47,498 nucleotides of DNA from Planctomycetaceae bacterium (GTDB lineage Bacteria > Planctomycetota > Planctomycetia > Pirellulales > Pirellulaceae). The stretch spans positions 1 to 47,498 of the forward strand of contig PBOG01000264.1 in NCBI GenBank assembly GCA_002724245.1. Direction: 5' to 3'. Below are positions 35,342 through 43,662 of this stretch, piece after piece. A program made the position numbers and the translations under genes. The notes beneath the pieces are model-generated. The model did no database searches and was not told the DNA's origin. It saw only the letters and a program-made list of their open reading frames with translations. Position 1 is the stretch's first letter. The number at the start of each line of letters is the position of its first letter.

Positions 35342-35682
35342 AAGATTGTTTGTGTTTGGGTCGGAGGAAGCCACAGTGTCCAGCCGGTCTGGAAGATGTC
35401 CGACAGGCAATCCGGCGTTGATTGGCCAGAGCCTGTTGTCAAGTTTGTATTATGGCCGTCCCGGGTGGTCGCATCCAAGCCGGCGCGGCACATTGTCGTC
35501 GACGCGGGGTGACTGGCCTGGAACGCCTTGCAGGGGAGCGCATTCTGGGCAGCCGGCCGGTTTGGCTCTATGCTGGAGTGCTGCGAATCGTGAACGGTTG
35601 GCAGTTCTGCTGTGCGGGATGTGAACTCTCGCAATGAAGGCAGCGATGGTCCCCACCAGGAATCGAAAATGGTCAGCGCGCC
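35342..35682. other. 341-bp divergent gap with one doubtful small ORF
   Basis: The gap lies between the minus-strand DUF1549 gene and the plus-strand FxsA gene. Promoters for both must lie here, but I see no convincing -35/-10 pair. The only possible gene is a 61-codon ORF at 35452-35637, listed separately. Confidence 0.5.
35452..35637 (+). CDS. Doubtful small Cys-containing ORF
   Basis: 61 codons from ATG 35452 to TGA 35635-35637, 45 bp before the FxsA start on the same strand. The translation has an AHC at the N-terminal side and ends WQFCCAGCELSQ, a CCxxC cluster that could bind metal. I do not recognise a family, and there is no clear ribosome binding site. It may be chance; kept only because of its position and cysteine pattern. 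Confidence 0.2.
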   Translation: MAVPGGRIQAGAAHCRRRGVTGLERLAGERILGSRPVWLYAGVLRIVNGWQFCCAGCELSQ

Positions 35683-36147
35683 GTGATACTACGTTTGTTC
35701 ATTTTGTTTACGGTAGTTCCACTGGTTGAGCTGTGGCTGTTTCTGCAGATTGCCCAATGGACTTCGAGTTTGTTTACCATTCTGGTGGTAGTGCTCACTG
35801 GTGTTCTGGGGACGATTATGACCCGTTCCCAAGGCCTGCGGGCGCTGCAAAACCTCAAGCAGCAAATTGCCACGGGGCGCGGTGTCACCGACGCGATTTT
35901 GGATGCGGTGATGATTCTCGTCGCGGGGGTGCTGCTGATTACGCCTGGCGTGTTGACGGACGCATTCGGTTTCTCACTGTTGATACCCTGGTGCCGGCGT
36001 TGGTATCGGGCGCTGGTGGCAGCCCGTATTGCTCAACGTTTTCAAGTCAGCGAGATGCCTCGCCAGGGTGGTGATTCGGGAACGAATTCACGCGTGATTG
36101 ACTCCTACGTAGTACCGCGGCAGGATGAGTTGGATCAGCGCGGATAG
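35683..36147 (+). CDS. FxsA family inner-membrane protein
   Basis: 154 residues from GTG 35683. Hydrophobic segments at about 3-20, 26-45 and 72-98 (ILDAVMILVAGVLLITPGVL TDAFG), with TRSQGLRALQNLKQQIATGR between the second and third, give the FxsA (cytoplasmic membrane, phage T7 exclusion suppressor) pattern. The ITPGVLTDAFGFSLLIPWCR block is diagnostic. The tail after about 115 is polar. FxsA itself affects F-plasmid exclusion of phage T7 in E. coli when overproduced; its normal role is unknown. It precedes the DUF2817 peptidase by 17 bp, so they are probably co-transcribed. Confidence 0.85.
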   Translation: MILRLFILFTVVPLVELWLFLQIAQWTSSLFTILVVVLTGVLGTIMTRSQGLRALQNLKQQIATGRGVTDAILDAVMILVAGVLLITPGVLTDAFGFSLLIPWCRRWYRALVAARIAQRFQVSEMPRQGGDSGTNSRVIDSYVVPRQDELDQRG

Positions 36148-36164
36148 AGAGGTTCGTCGTTTCC

Positions 36165-37334
36165 ATGCCCATCTCTTTGGCTTCGCCTCAACCGTCCTGT
36201 GACGCGAGGTTTGCCGTTCGCTGTTACCCTCGTGATTACCAGCAGGCTCGGGATGATTTTTGCGTTGCGGCCCAGCGGTTTGGCGGGCGGTTGGCTGAGT
36301 ACGAGTTGCCTGGTCGTGGCGCCCGCGGTGAGCGGTTGGTCATCGATGTGGCTCGCATTGGCCCGCCAGCGGCTGCACGCAGGGTACTGGTTTCCAGTGG
36401 ACTACACGGTGTCGAAGGGTTTATGGGGTCCGCGATTCAGCAGGCCTGGTTGCAGTCGGCCGCACCTCACCTGCGCGAGTTTCTGGAAAACAACGGATTG
36501 GAAGTCGTACTCATCCATGCACTCAACCCGTATGGTTTTTCCCGGGAACGCCGAGTCGACGCGGACAACATTGATCTCAATCGCAATTTCCTGTTGCCTG
36601 ATCAGGCCTACACGGGTACGCCGCAGGGATACCGGGAATTAGAGCCCTTTCTCAATCCGCCAGGTCTGCCTCGACATTGGGACGGCTATCGACTGACAGC
36701 CGCTGGCTGGATTTTGCGGCGAGGTATTTCTGCTCTGAAAGAGGCGGTTGCCAGCGGGCAGTACGATTTTCCCCGTGGTTTGTTTTTCGGCGGCCAGCAG
36801 CCCTCAGCGACCGCACGCGTGGTGCGCCAGCAGAGCGCTGACTGGGTGGGTACCGCGTCTCGCGTCATACATCTCGATTTGCACAGCGGGCTGGGAAGGT
36901 GGGGCCATTGCCGTTTATTGATGCCGGTTGACGAAGTGCGTTTGCGATCGTGGTGTGCAGAGTTGTTTGGTGTTTCGCTGCTGGATGGGGCAGAGGCTCG
37001 GAAGCGGGTGAGCTATCCTGTTCGGGGGACATTAATCGGATGGTTCAACGACGTTGCCGGTGACTGCGATTATCGGGGCCTGGTGGCCGAATTTGGAACG
37101 TATTCCCCGATTCGTGTATTGGGAGCACTGCGAGCCGAGAATCGTGTTCACCATGCGACCCAGAGGCCACAGGACCAGGGGCAGGCCGTCCGCGACGAGT
37201 TAAGGGAGTGTTTTTGTCCGGGTAACCGATCTTGGCGCACTACCGTGGTACGGCAAGGTCTGGAGTTGATCGCCAGAGCGATCACCGGCGGCCTGGATGA
37301 TGCTCGACAGACGAGCCCGATCCGCTTAGAGTGA
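36165..37334 (+). CDS. DUF2817 / M14-like metallopeptidase
   Basis: 389 residues, no signal peptide, ATG start. The zinc-site pattern of the carboxypeptidase-like M14 superfamily is visible: H81 and E84 in GLHGVEGFMG, H240 in IHLDLHSGLG and the general-base-type E309 in GLVAEFGTYS. Substrate-site motifs are NPYGFSRERRVDADNIDLNRNF. These motifs and the length match DUF2817 (PF10994), uncharacterised relatives of carboxypeptidases and deacylases. It probably hydrolyses a peptide or amide in the cytoplasm; substrate unknown. Co-oriented 17 bp after FxsA and before the second DUF1549 gene. Confidence 0.85.
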   Translation: MPISLASPQPSCDARFAVRCYPRDYQQARDDFCVAAQRFGGRLAEYELPGRGARGERLVIDVARIGPPAAARRVLVSSGLHGVEGFMGSAIQQAWLQSAAPHLREFLENNGLEVVLIHALNPYGFSRERRVDADNIDLNRNFLLPDQAYTGTPQGYRELEPFLNPPGLPRHWDGYRLTAAGWILRRGISALKEAVASGQYDFPRGLFFGGQQPSATARVVRQQSADWVGTASRVIHLDLHSGLGRWGHCRLLMPVDEVRLRSWCAELFGVSLLDGAEARKRVSYPVRGTLIGWFNDVAGDCDYRGLVAEFGTYSPIRVLGALRAENRVHHATQRPQDQGQAVRDELRECFCPGNRSWRTTVVRQGLELIARAITGGLDDARQTSPIRLE

Positions 37335-37492
37335 ATCGGCTAGGCGGGCCGTTGGTCGAATCCACGGAGCTGGTTGGCTTTGTATTGTGATGTCGGCGTT
37401 CGGTGGCAACCAGCGTGCCTGCCCAATGACGCCAGGGATTGGGTTCGTATTTCTACACCGGGACGTTTCAATTTCAGGATTGTGACACCAAG

Positions 37493-40276
37493 ATGATCTT
37501 TGCACGGCCGCTCACATTACTTTCGTCGCTGTGCCTGGCCGGGCTCGTTGGGCTGGCCACATCATTTCCCGCTGCTGCAGACGACGAGTTTTTTGAACGT
37601 CGAGTCCGTCCAGTACTGGCCGCACACTGTATCTCCTGTCACGGCGCGCGTCAGCAAAAAGGTGGGCTGCGACTCGATTCCCACGCAGCGCTACTACGAG
37701 GTGGCGAACGCGGTGCCGCGGTCCGACCCGGTCAGCCGGAAGAGAGCTTGTTGCTTCAGGCGGTGACTTATCAGGGGGAATTGCAGATGCCTCCAGACGG
37801 TCCGTTACCGCCCAGTGTGGTGGCTGCACTCCAACGTTGGGTCAAAGAAGGGGCTGCCTGGCCTGCAGTAGCGGGTGAACGACTTTCGGCGGACTCTGCA
37901 GTTCGTTGGCACTGGGCTTTTCAAAAAGTGCGTGCAACGGTGCCGCCCCAGGAGGTTGCCGGAGACTGGTCGCGTAATCCGATCGATCGGTTTGTGCAGT
38001 GGCGGCAACAGGGGCGCGGTCTGCAGCCTTCGCAACTCGCTGATGCCAGGACGCTCGTGCGGCGTCTGTCATTCGACCTGTTAGGCCTGCCGCCCACTCC
38101 CGCGCAGGTCGAGCATCTGGTGAACGATCTACGCCCCGACCGGCTGTCGCGACTTGTTGACCGCTGGTTGGCTTCTCCGCAATACGGTGAACGCTGGGCC
38201 CGGCACTGGCTCGATGTGGCGCGCTATGCCGACAACAAGGGTTACGTGTTTTTCGAGGACCAGTCATTTCCCTGGGCCTACACCTACCGCGACTATGTCG
38301 TGGACGCGTTTAATCGGGATCTGCCCTACGACCAGTTTGTCAGGCAGCAATTGGCGGCCGATCAATTGGAGCTGGGGTCGGACCGCCGGCCGCTGGCGGC
38401 GATGGGGTTTTTGACGTTGGGTGGTCATTTCATGAACAATATCCACGATATTGTCGATGACCGCATCGACGTGGTATCACGCGGTTTGTTGGGGCTGACA
38501 GTGACCTGTTCGCGGTGCCATGACCACAAATACGATCCGATTTCCCAGGCCGATTACTACTCGCTGTATGGCGTTTTTCGCAGTTCCTATGAGCCGACCA
38601 CGCCCCCTTTGTTTGCACCACCTCCGCAAACCGCGGAGTACGAAAAATTCAAGGTGGAAATGGAAAGTCGGGACCAGCAATTGCGGGAATTTGTGGAGGC
38701 CAAGCACCGTGACCTGGTAACCACCACACGGCAGCGCATGGATGAGTACCTGATCGCTGTGTACAAAACACGCGGTCAGCCGCCCACCGACAATTTCATG
38801 TTGCTCACCGACACAGGGGCAATCAATCCCACCATGTTGCTGCGCTGGCAGGCATATCTGGGAAAGACAATTCAACACACCGATCCCGTTTGGCATCCTT
38901 GGCAGGCGCTCTCTGCTTTGCCGGAAGCGGATTTTTCCAGGGCGGCGACGGCACTGCTGGTAGGCTGGCGAGGTGCCCCGGGCGGGCTGTCGGTCAATCC
39001 GCTTGTCCTCAAAGCGCTCGATCCAATGCCCGCGTCGATCGAAGGAGTTGCCAAGGCGTATGGTCGCTTGTTCAAACAGATCAACCAGCAGTGGCAGACC
39101 GAATTGCAGCAGGCGATGGACGCGGAGAAGCCACAGCCGGCTGCTTTGCCCGATCCGCATGCTGAGCAAGTGCGTGACGAACTTTATGGCGCGCAGTCGC
39201 CGGTAATGGTTCCGCCCATTTTTGGTTGGGGTTTCATCACATTATTTCCTGACCGCGGCACCCAGGGAGAATACAAGAAACGGCTCAAGGCCGTGGAGGA
39301 GTGGTCTCGAAAAGGGGAAGGGGCTCCGCCTCGGGCGATGGTACTGTTGGATCGGGAACGCCCCTTTCAACCACGCATTTTCCAGCGTGGCAACCCCAAC
39401 CGCGCAGGACGATCGGTGCCGCGTCGATTCCTGGATTTTTTATCACCAGAGGGGCAGGCATTCGCCCAGGGCAGTGGACGAAAAGAACTTGCCGAAGCCA
39501 TCGTCGCCACGGACAACCCCCTGACAGCGAGGGTTCTGGTCAACCGGATTTGGCAGCATCACTTTGGACAGGGGCTGGTCACGACGGCAAGCGATTTTGG
39601 CACGCGCAGCGTGCCCCCATCCCACCCGGAGTTGCTGGACTTCCTGGCAACAGAATTTGTGGGAGGGGACTGGTCGATCAAGCGGTTGCATCGCCAGATT
39701 CTCAGTTCTGCGACCTATTTGCAGGCGAGCGATGACCGGCCTGTTGCCGCGCAGCTGGACCCAGAGAATCGGCTGCTGTGGAAGATGAATCGTCGGCGGC
39801 TGGGTTTTGAAGCGACTCGGGACTCGCTCATTGCTGTCTCCGCTGGGCTTGATTTTCAGATGGGTGGGCCTGCCGTCGAGTTGTTGAAGCCAGGATTTGT
39901 TCCCCGCCGAACACTGTACGGGTTCATCAATCGCATGGATGTGGACCCCTTGTTGACGACGTTTGATTTTCCAAACCCGGCAGCGACCAGTGGCCAGCGA
40001 GAGACAACCACGGTGGCACCACAATCACTTTATCTGATGAATAATGCATTTGTGGAGGAGGCGGCCCGTCGCCTAGTGCAGCGCGCGGAAGTCATTGGTG
40101 CCGCGGCGACTAAGGAACGATTACAGCGACTCTACGCTTTGCTGTTTGCCAGACCAGCGAGTTCGCAGGAGATGGAATTGGCCCAGGAGTTCCTGGGTGA
40201 AGACGTGAATCTCGAGAAGTGGACGCGTTATGCACAGGCATTGCTGATGGGCAACGAGTTTGTCTTTCTGGACTGA
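37493..40276 (+). CDS. PSC1-DUF1549-DUF1553 cytochrome-like protein (pair B)
   Basis: 927 residues from ATG 37493, which gives a signal peptide ending near AAAD (27-30); an in-frame TTG at 37439 would precede it with 18 extra residues. The PSC1 cytochrome domain has C46-I-S-C49-H50 in HCISCHGARQQKGGLRLDS, with MPPDGPLP as the likely axial-methionine loop. DUF1549 (about 165-370) contains RLSFDLLGLPPTPAQ, SPQYGERWARHWLDVARYAD and the second heme motif CSRCHDHKYDPISQ. A variable middle follows, then DUF1553 (about 660-900: ILVNRIWQHHFGQGL-like LVNRIWQHHFGQGLVTTASD, SHPELLDFLATEFV, RETTTVAPQSLYLMNNAF). It is 13 bp upstream of the second DUF1501 gene, and the pair is probably one operon. Electron transfer is an inference from the heme motifs. 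Confidence 0.92.
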   Translation: MIFARPLTLLSSLCLAGLVGLATSFPAAADDEFFERRVRPVLAAHCISCHGARQQKGGLRLDSHAALLRGGERGAAVRPGQPEESLLLQAVTYQGELQMPPDGPLPPSVVAALQRWVKEGAAWPAVAGERLSADSAVRWHWAFQKVRATVPPQEVAGDWSRNPIDRFVQWRQQGRGLQPSQLADARTLVRRLSFDLLGLPPTPAQVEHLVNDLRPDRLSRLVDRWLASPQYGERWARHWLDVARYADNKGYVFFEDQSFPWAYTYRDYVVDAFNRDLPYDQFVRQQLAADQLELGSDRRPLAAMGFLTLGGHFMNNIHDIVDDRIDVVSRGLLGLTVTCSRCHDHKYDPISQADYYSLYGVFRSSYEPTTPPLFAPPPQTAEYEKFKVEMESRDQQLREFVEAKHRDLVTTTRQRMDEYLIAVYKTRGQPPTDNFMLLTDTGAINPTMLLRWQAYLGKTIQHTDPVWHPWQALSALPEADFSRAATALLVGWRGAPGGLSVNPLVLKALDPMPASIEGVAKAYGRLFKQINQQWQTELQQAMDAEKPQPAALPDPHAEQVRDELYGAQSPVMVPPIFGWGFITLFPDRGTQGEYKKRLKAVEEWSRKGEGAPPRAMVLLDRERPFQPRIFQRGNPNRAGRSVPRRFLDFLSPEGQAFAQGSGRKELAEAIVATDNPLTARVLVNRIWQHHFGQGLVTTASDFGTRSVPPSHPELLDFLATEFVGGDWSIKRLHRQILSSATYLQASDDRPVAAQLDPENRLLWKMNRRRLGFEATRDSLIAVSAGLDFQMGGPAVELLKPGFVPRRTLYGFINRMDVDPLLTTFDFPNPAATSGQRETTTVAPQSLYLMNNAFVEEAARRLVQRAEVIGAAATKERLQRLYALLFARPASSQEMELAQEFLGEDVNLEKWTRYAQALLMGNEFVFLD

Positions 40277-40289
40277 ACGACGATGAGGT

Positions 40290-41723
40290 ATGTCGATGAA
40301 TGCGCCAGTAAACCCGCGAGATCTGCAGAACGCACCGGTCACCTGGACACGGCGAGAACTGCTCCGTCGCAGCGGCACGGGATTGGGGGCTTTGGCCCTG
40401 TCGACGATGTTGGCCGAAGAGCAGGCCGAAGGAGCCGCGCGTGACGCACTGGAGCCGCGCGCTCCACACTTTTCAGCGCCAGCCCGGCAGGTAGTTCACC
40501 TGTTCATGAATGGCGGACCTTCCCAAGTTGATACGTTTGATCCCAAGCCAGCGCTGGCGAAGTGGCATGGCCGTTCGTTGGAATCGGCGAACCTCCGCAC
40601 CGAGCGACGGACGGGGGGCGCGATGCGCTCACCCTACGTGTTTCGGCCTCGAGGCGAATCTGGAATCGAAGTGAGCGACTTGTTTTCAGAAACGGCGCGG
40701 CACATCGATGACATGGCGATCATCCGCTCGATGCACGCCGAGGTTCCCAATCACGAACCCTCGTTGATGCTGATGAATTGTGGCGATGGTAACTTGCCAC
40801 GGCCTTCCATGGGGGCCTGGGTCAATTATGGGTTGGGAAGCGAAAACCGCAGTCTGCCCGGCTTTATTGCGATGTGCCCAGGCGGATACCCAATCGTGGC
40901 GACCCGCAACTGGCGATCGGCATTCCTGCCAGGCGCCTACCAGGGGACGTACATCGATACCAGGCACACTGATCTCGACAAGTTGATCGCCAATATCCGC
41001 AATGGTGGCCAATCACACAACGAACAGGCCAAGCAAATGCGTTTGTTGCGTGCCCTCAACGAATTGCATTTGCAGAAACGTCAGGACGATGCGGCGCTGG
41101 ATGCGCGGATCCAGGCTTTTGAACTCGCTTTCCGTATGCAAACTGAGGCTTCCGAGGCGTTTGACCTGGGCAGAGAAAGCCAGTCCACGCGGGATCTCTA
41201 CGGGGATACACAGCATGGACGCCAGCTGCTGTTAACACGACGTTTATTGGAACGAGGTGTTCGGTTTATCCAGGTCTGGTCAGGTGCTGGCCAGCCATGG
41301 GATACGCACGACGGGCTGGAGAAGCGGCATCGCGAATTGGCTGGTCAATGGGATGGTCCCATTAGTGCATTTTTGACGGACCTCAAGCAGCGCGGACTGT
41401 TTGAAAGTACGCTCGTGTTGTGGGGCGGGGAATTTGGCCGCACTCCGACCGCTGAAATGCCAGCGCTCAACGGTCGCGATCATAATCACTACGGTTTCAC
41501 GTGCTGGCTGGCCGGCGGAGGAGTCAGGGGTGGCACGGTCTACGGAGCAACCGACGAGTTTGGGTTTCGAGCCACGGAAAATCCGGTCCATGTCCACGAT
41601 CTGCACGCGACTATGCTGCACCTGCTGGGTTTTGATCACAAACGTCTTACATACCGCTATGCGGGCCGTGATTTTCGTTTGACGGATGTCGGCGGCCGTG
41701 TGATTCACGACTTGCTGGGTTAG
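40290..41723 (+). CDS. DUF1501 protein (pair B)
   Basis: 477 residues from ATG 40290 (a second ATG at 40296 is also possible). The N-terminus carries a Tat-like TWTRRELLRRSGTGLGALAL. The body is DUF1501: VVHLFMNGGPSQVDTFDPK, MAIIRSMHAEVPNHEPSLML, FIQVWSGAGQPWDTHDGLEK, LVLWGGEFGRTPTAEM, GRDHNHYGFTCWLAGGGVRG and NPVHVHDLHATMLHLLGFDH. It is clearly paralogous to the gene at 31550 but diverged. 13 bp downstream of its DUF1549/DUF1553 partner. The next 72 bp to the decayed oxidoreductase gene hold nothing I can support. Confidence 0.92.
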   Translation: MSMNAPVNPRDLQNAPVTWTRRELLRRSGTGLGALALSTMLAEEQAEGAARDALEPRAPHFSAPARQVVHLFMNGGPSQVDTFDPKPALAKWHGRSLESANLRTERRTGGAMRSPYVFRPRGESGIEVSDLFSETARHIDDMAIIRSMHAEVPNHEPSLMLMNCGDGNLPRPSMGAWVNYGLGSENRSLPGFIAMCPGGYPIVATRNWRSAFLPGAYQGTYIDTRHTDLDKLIANIRNGGQSHNEQAKQMRLLRALNELHLQKRQDDAALDARIQAFELAFRMQTEASEAFDLGRESQSTRDLYGDTQHGRQLLLTRRLLERGVRFIQVWSGAGQPWDTHDGLEKRHRELAGQWDGPISAFLTDLKQRGLFESTLVLWGGEFGRTPTAEMPALNGRDHNHYGFTCWLAGGGVRGGTVYGATDEFGFRATENPVHVHDLHATMLHLLGFDHKRLTYRYAGRDFRLTDVGGRVIHDLLG

Positions 41724-41795
41724 ATGAGAGATGATCTGCCCGACTAGGTGCGCTGCGGTGTACTTGCGCGCACCAGTGGGTCCCTGGCAGGCGTT

Positions 41796-42283
41796 TCAGG
41801 TTGTGGTGGCCATTCCGGTCGCTTGATCGGGAAATGTGTCCAGGGACACCGGTAACCCGGAAGCGATGGATTCGCGGGCTGCCAGGCAGAGTCGCACGGA
41901 GCGTCCATCAACGCCGTTACAGAAGACGGGACTCGTGGGCTAGCGTGAGAAGCTAGTCGCACTGGTCGATTTGTAGTGCCAGAGATTTTTCCATTAACCG
42001 GTGCTTGCGGGGCTGCCGGACGGCACAACCCATTTTTGCATGCAGGTGATTGGGAACAACGACAGCGATCAATTCGATGTCTGCGCGTTCGATGATACGG
42101 CGCCAGTCGCTGTAGATGTCAGCGTTTGGATGCGCTTGCCGGGCGGCGTCCCGAGTGGCTGCGGATTGGGCTGCCACAGCAGCCCGGGGAAGTGGTCGGT
42201 GAAGCTGCGATGATGCGGGCGTAGTGCTGGCCGAACAAGCCCTATCCGGTCAGGCCTGTTTTCAGGGGTGGGGGCTGGACCAC
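41796..42283 (-). pseudogene. Decayed Gfo/Idh/MocA oxidoreductase gene
   Basis: On the minus strand a GTG at 42283 with AGGAG at 42295-42291 starts a frame reading ...[18 protein letters not shown]. The stop TAG (42244-42242) falls where a GxGxxG Rossmann motif is expected. A shift to the next frame then restores AAQSAATRDAARQAHPNADI and IELIAVVVPNHLHAKMG, ending RLMEKSLALQ, the NAD-binding domain and EKP-like motif of Gfo/Idh/MocA proteins. The central and most of the C-terminal domain are missing. A short C-terminal piece survives in another frame (NGVDGRSVRLCLAARESIAS, GLPVSLDTF) up to the TGA at 41798-41796. About 155 of an expected 330-350 residues remain. A nonsense codon, a frameshift and a deletion together argue for a dead gene, not sequencing error. 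Confidence 0.85.
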
Positions 42284-42379
42284 CTTTGTTCTCCTGAGGT
42301 TGTCGAGAGGAATGCGGGTTGCTGGTGTCGGACTGGTTTGCGCGCGGCCACTGCGTCTGCCACCACGCCGGCAGGCAGC

Positions 42380-42388
42380 TGGTATGAT
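42380..42388 (+). promoter_or_regulatory. Extended -10 element before kbl
   Basis: TGGTATGAT (TGn plus TATGAT, the hexamer at 42383-42388) lies about 46 bp upstream of the kbl start, with no clear -35, as expected for an extended -10 promoter. It follows the remains of the divergent oxidoreductase gene. Confidence 0.4.
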
Positions 42389-42434
42389 ACCCATGTTCTG
42401 TTTGATCGACACCGAGGATCACAAGGAGGAATTG

Positions 42435-43622
42435 ATGTACGGTGAAATCCGCCAGGGCCTGGCCGCGACGTTGAAGGAAATTCGCTCGGAAGGGCTCTAC
42501 AAAGCTGAACGGGTGATTACGACTGCCCAGGGTGCGCAGATTGAGGTTTCCGGAGGGCAGCAGGTACTCAATTTTTGCGCCAATAATTACCTGGGTCTGG
42601 CAGAGCATTCCGAAGTCGTTGCTGCGGCGCATGCCGCCCTTGATCGTTGGGGTTATGGACTCTCTTCGGTCCGTTTTATTTGTGGAACGCAGCAGATTCA
42701 CCGAGATCTGGAGACGAGCCTCAGCGCGTTCCTGGGCACCGAGGATACAATCCTCTACACCTCGTGTTTTGATGCGAACGGCGGATTATTTGAGACGCTC
42801 CTTTCCAGCGAGGATGCAGTTATTTCTGACGCGCTGAATCACGCCAGCATCATCGACGGGATTCGTCTTTGTAAAGCGCAACGGTTTCGCTACGAAAATA
42901 ACGACATGCAGGATCTCGAGGCAAAGTTACGTGAGGCCCAGGGAGCCCGACGTCGCCTGATTGCGACCGACGGCGTATTTTCGATGGACGGTTCGTTGGC
43001 GAACTTGCCGGAAATTTGCGACTTGGCGGACCGCTATGAAGCGCTGGTCATGGTGGACGACTCACACGCTGTGGGGTTTATGGGGCAACGCGGGCGTGGT
43101 ACGCCTGAGCATCACGGAGTTTCCGATCGTGTGGACATTTTGACCGGAACGTTAGGGAAAGCGTTAGGCGGTGCCAGTGGTGGTTACACGAGTGGTCGCG
43201 CCGAGATCGTCGAACTGCTCCGGCAAAGGTCACGACCGTACTTGTTTTCTAACTCGCTGGCTCCACCGATCGTAGCCGCCTCGTTGAAGGCGATTGAGTT
43301 GCTGTCCGCCTCAACGACGTTACGTGATCGACTGGCGAGCCATACGCAGTATTTTCGAGAGCAGATGAGTGGTGTGGGGTTGGAAGTCTTGCCCGGTGAA
43401 CACCCGATCGTTCCGATCATGCTCGGAGATGCGACGCTGGCATCCCGAGTGGCGGACCACATGCTGGAGCGAGGTGTTTACGTAATCGGGTTCTCTTTCC
43501 CTGTGGTACCGCGTGGAACCGCTCGAATTCGGACTCAGTTGTCCGCGGCGCATCACGCAGAAGACCTGGACTTTGCAGTCGCGCAGTTTACCGCGGTCAA
43601 GAAGGAGCTTGGCATCTCCTGA
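42435..43622 (+). CDS. kbl: Glycine C-acetyltransferase (2-amino-3-ketobutyrate CoA ligase)
   Basis: 395 residues from ATG 42435, which has a strong AAGGAGGA at 42423-42430; the upstream open frame from 42300 is leader. It is a PLP-dependent alpha-oxoamine synthase: [58 protein letters not shown] (D208-H211) and the PLP-binding lysine K242 in [16 protein letters not shown]. Kbl cleaves 2-amino-3-ketobutyrate with CoA to glycine and acetyl-CoA in threonine breakdown. The YGL and RFICGTQ motifs favour Kbl over BioF, ALA synthase or serine palmitoyltransferase. The usual partner tdh (threonine dehydrogenase) is not adjacent; the neighbour is a dead oxidoreductase gene of an unrelated family. Confidence 0.93.
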   Translation: MYGEIRQGLAATLKEIRSEGLYKAERVITTAQGAQIEVSGGQQVLNFCANNYLGLAEHSEVVAAAHAALDRWGYGLSSVRFICGTQQIHRDLETSLSAFLGTEDTILYTSCFDANGGLFETLLSSEDAVISDALNHASIIDGIRLCKAQRFRYENNDMQDLEAKLREAQGARRRLIATDGVFSMDGSLANLPEICDLADRYEALVMVDDSHAVGFMGQRGRGTPEHHGVSDRVDILTGTLGKALGGASGGYTSGRAEIVELLRQRSRPYLFSNSLAPPIVAASLKAIELLSASTTLRDRLASHTQYFREQMSGVGLEVLPGEHPIVPIMLGDATLASRVADHMLERGVYVIGFSFPVVPRGTARIRTQLSAAHHAEDLDFAVAQFTAVKKELGIS

Positions 43623-43662
43623 CGGGATGTTTCGTTTGATCCGTTGCGTGCCCGGCGGTGAG

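Noticed and set aside
35683-36147. FxsA as evidence for a phage-defence island
   Set aside because: FxsA is a common housekeeping-like membrane protein and no nuclease, toxin, methyltransferase or other defence gene is nearby.
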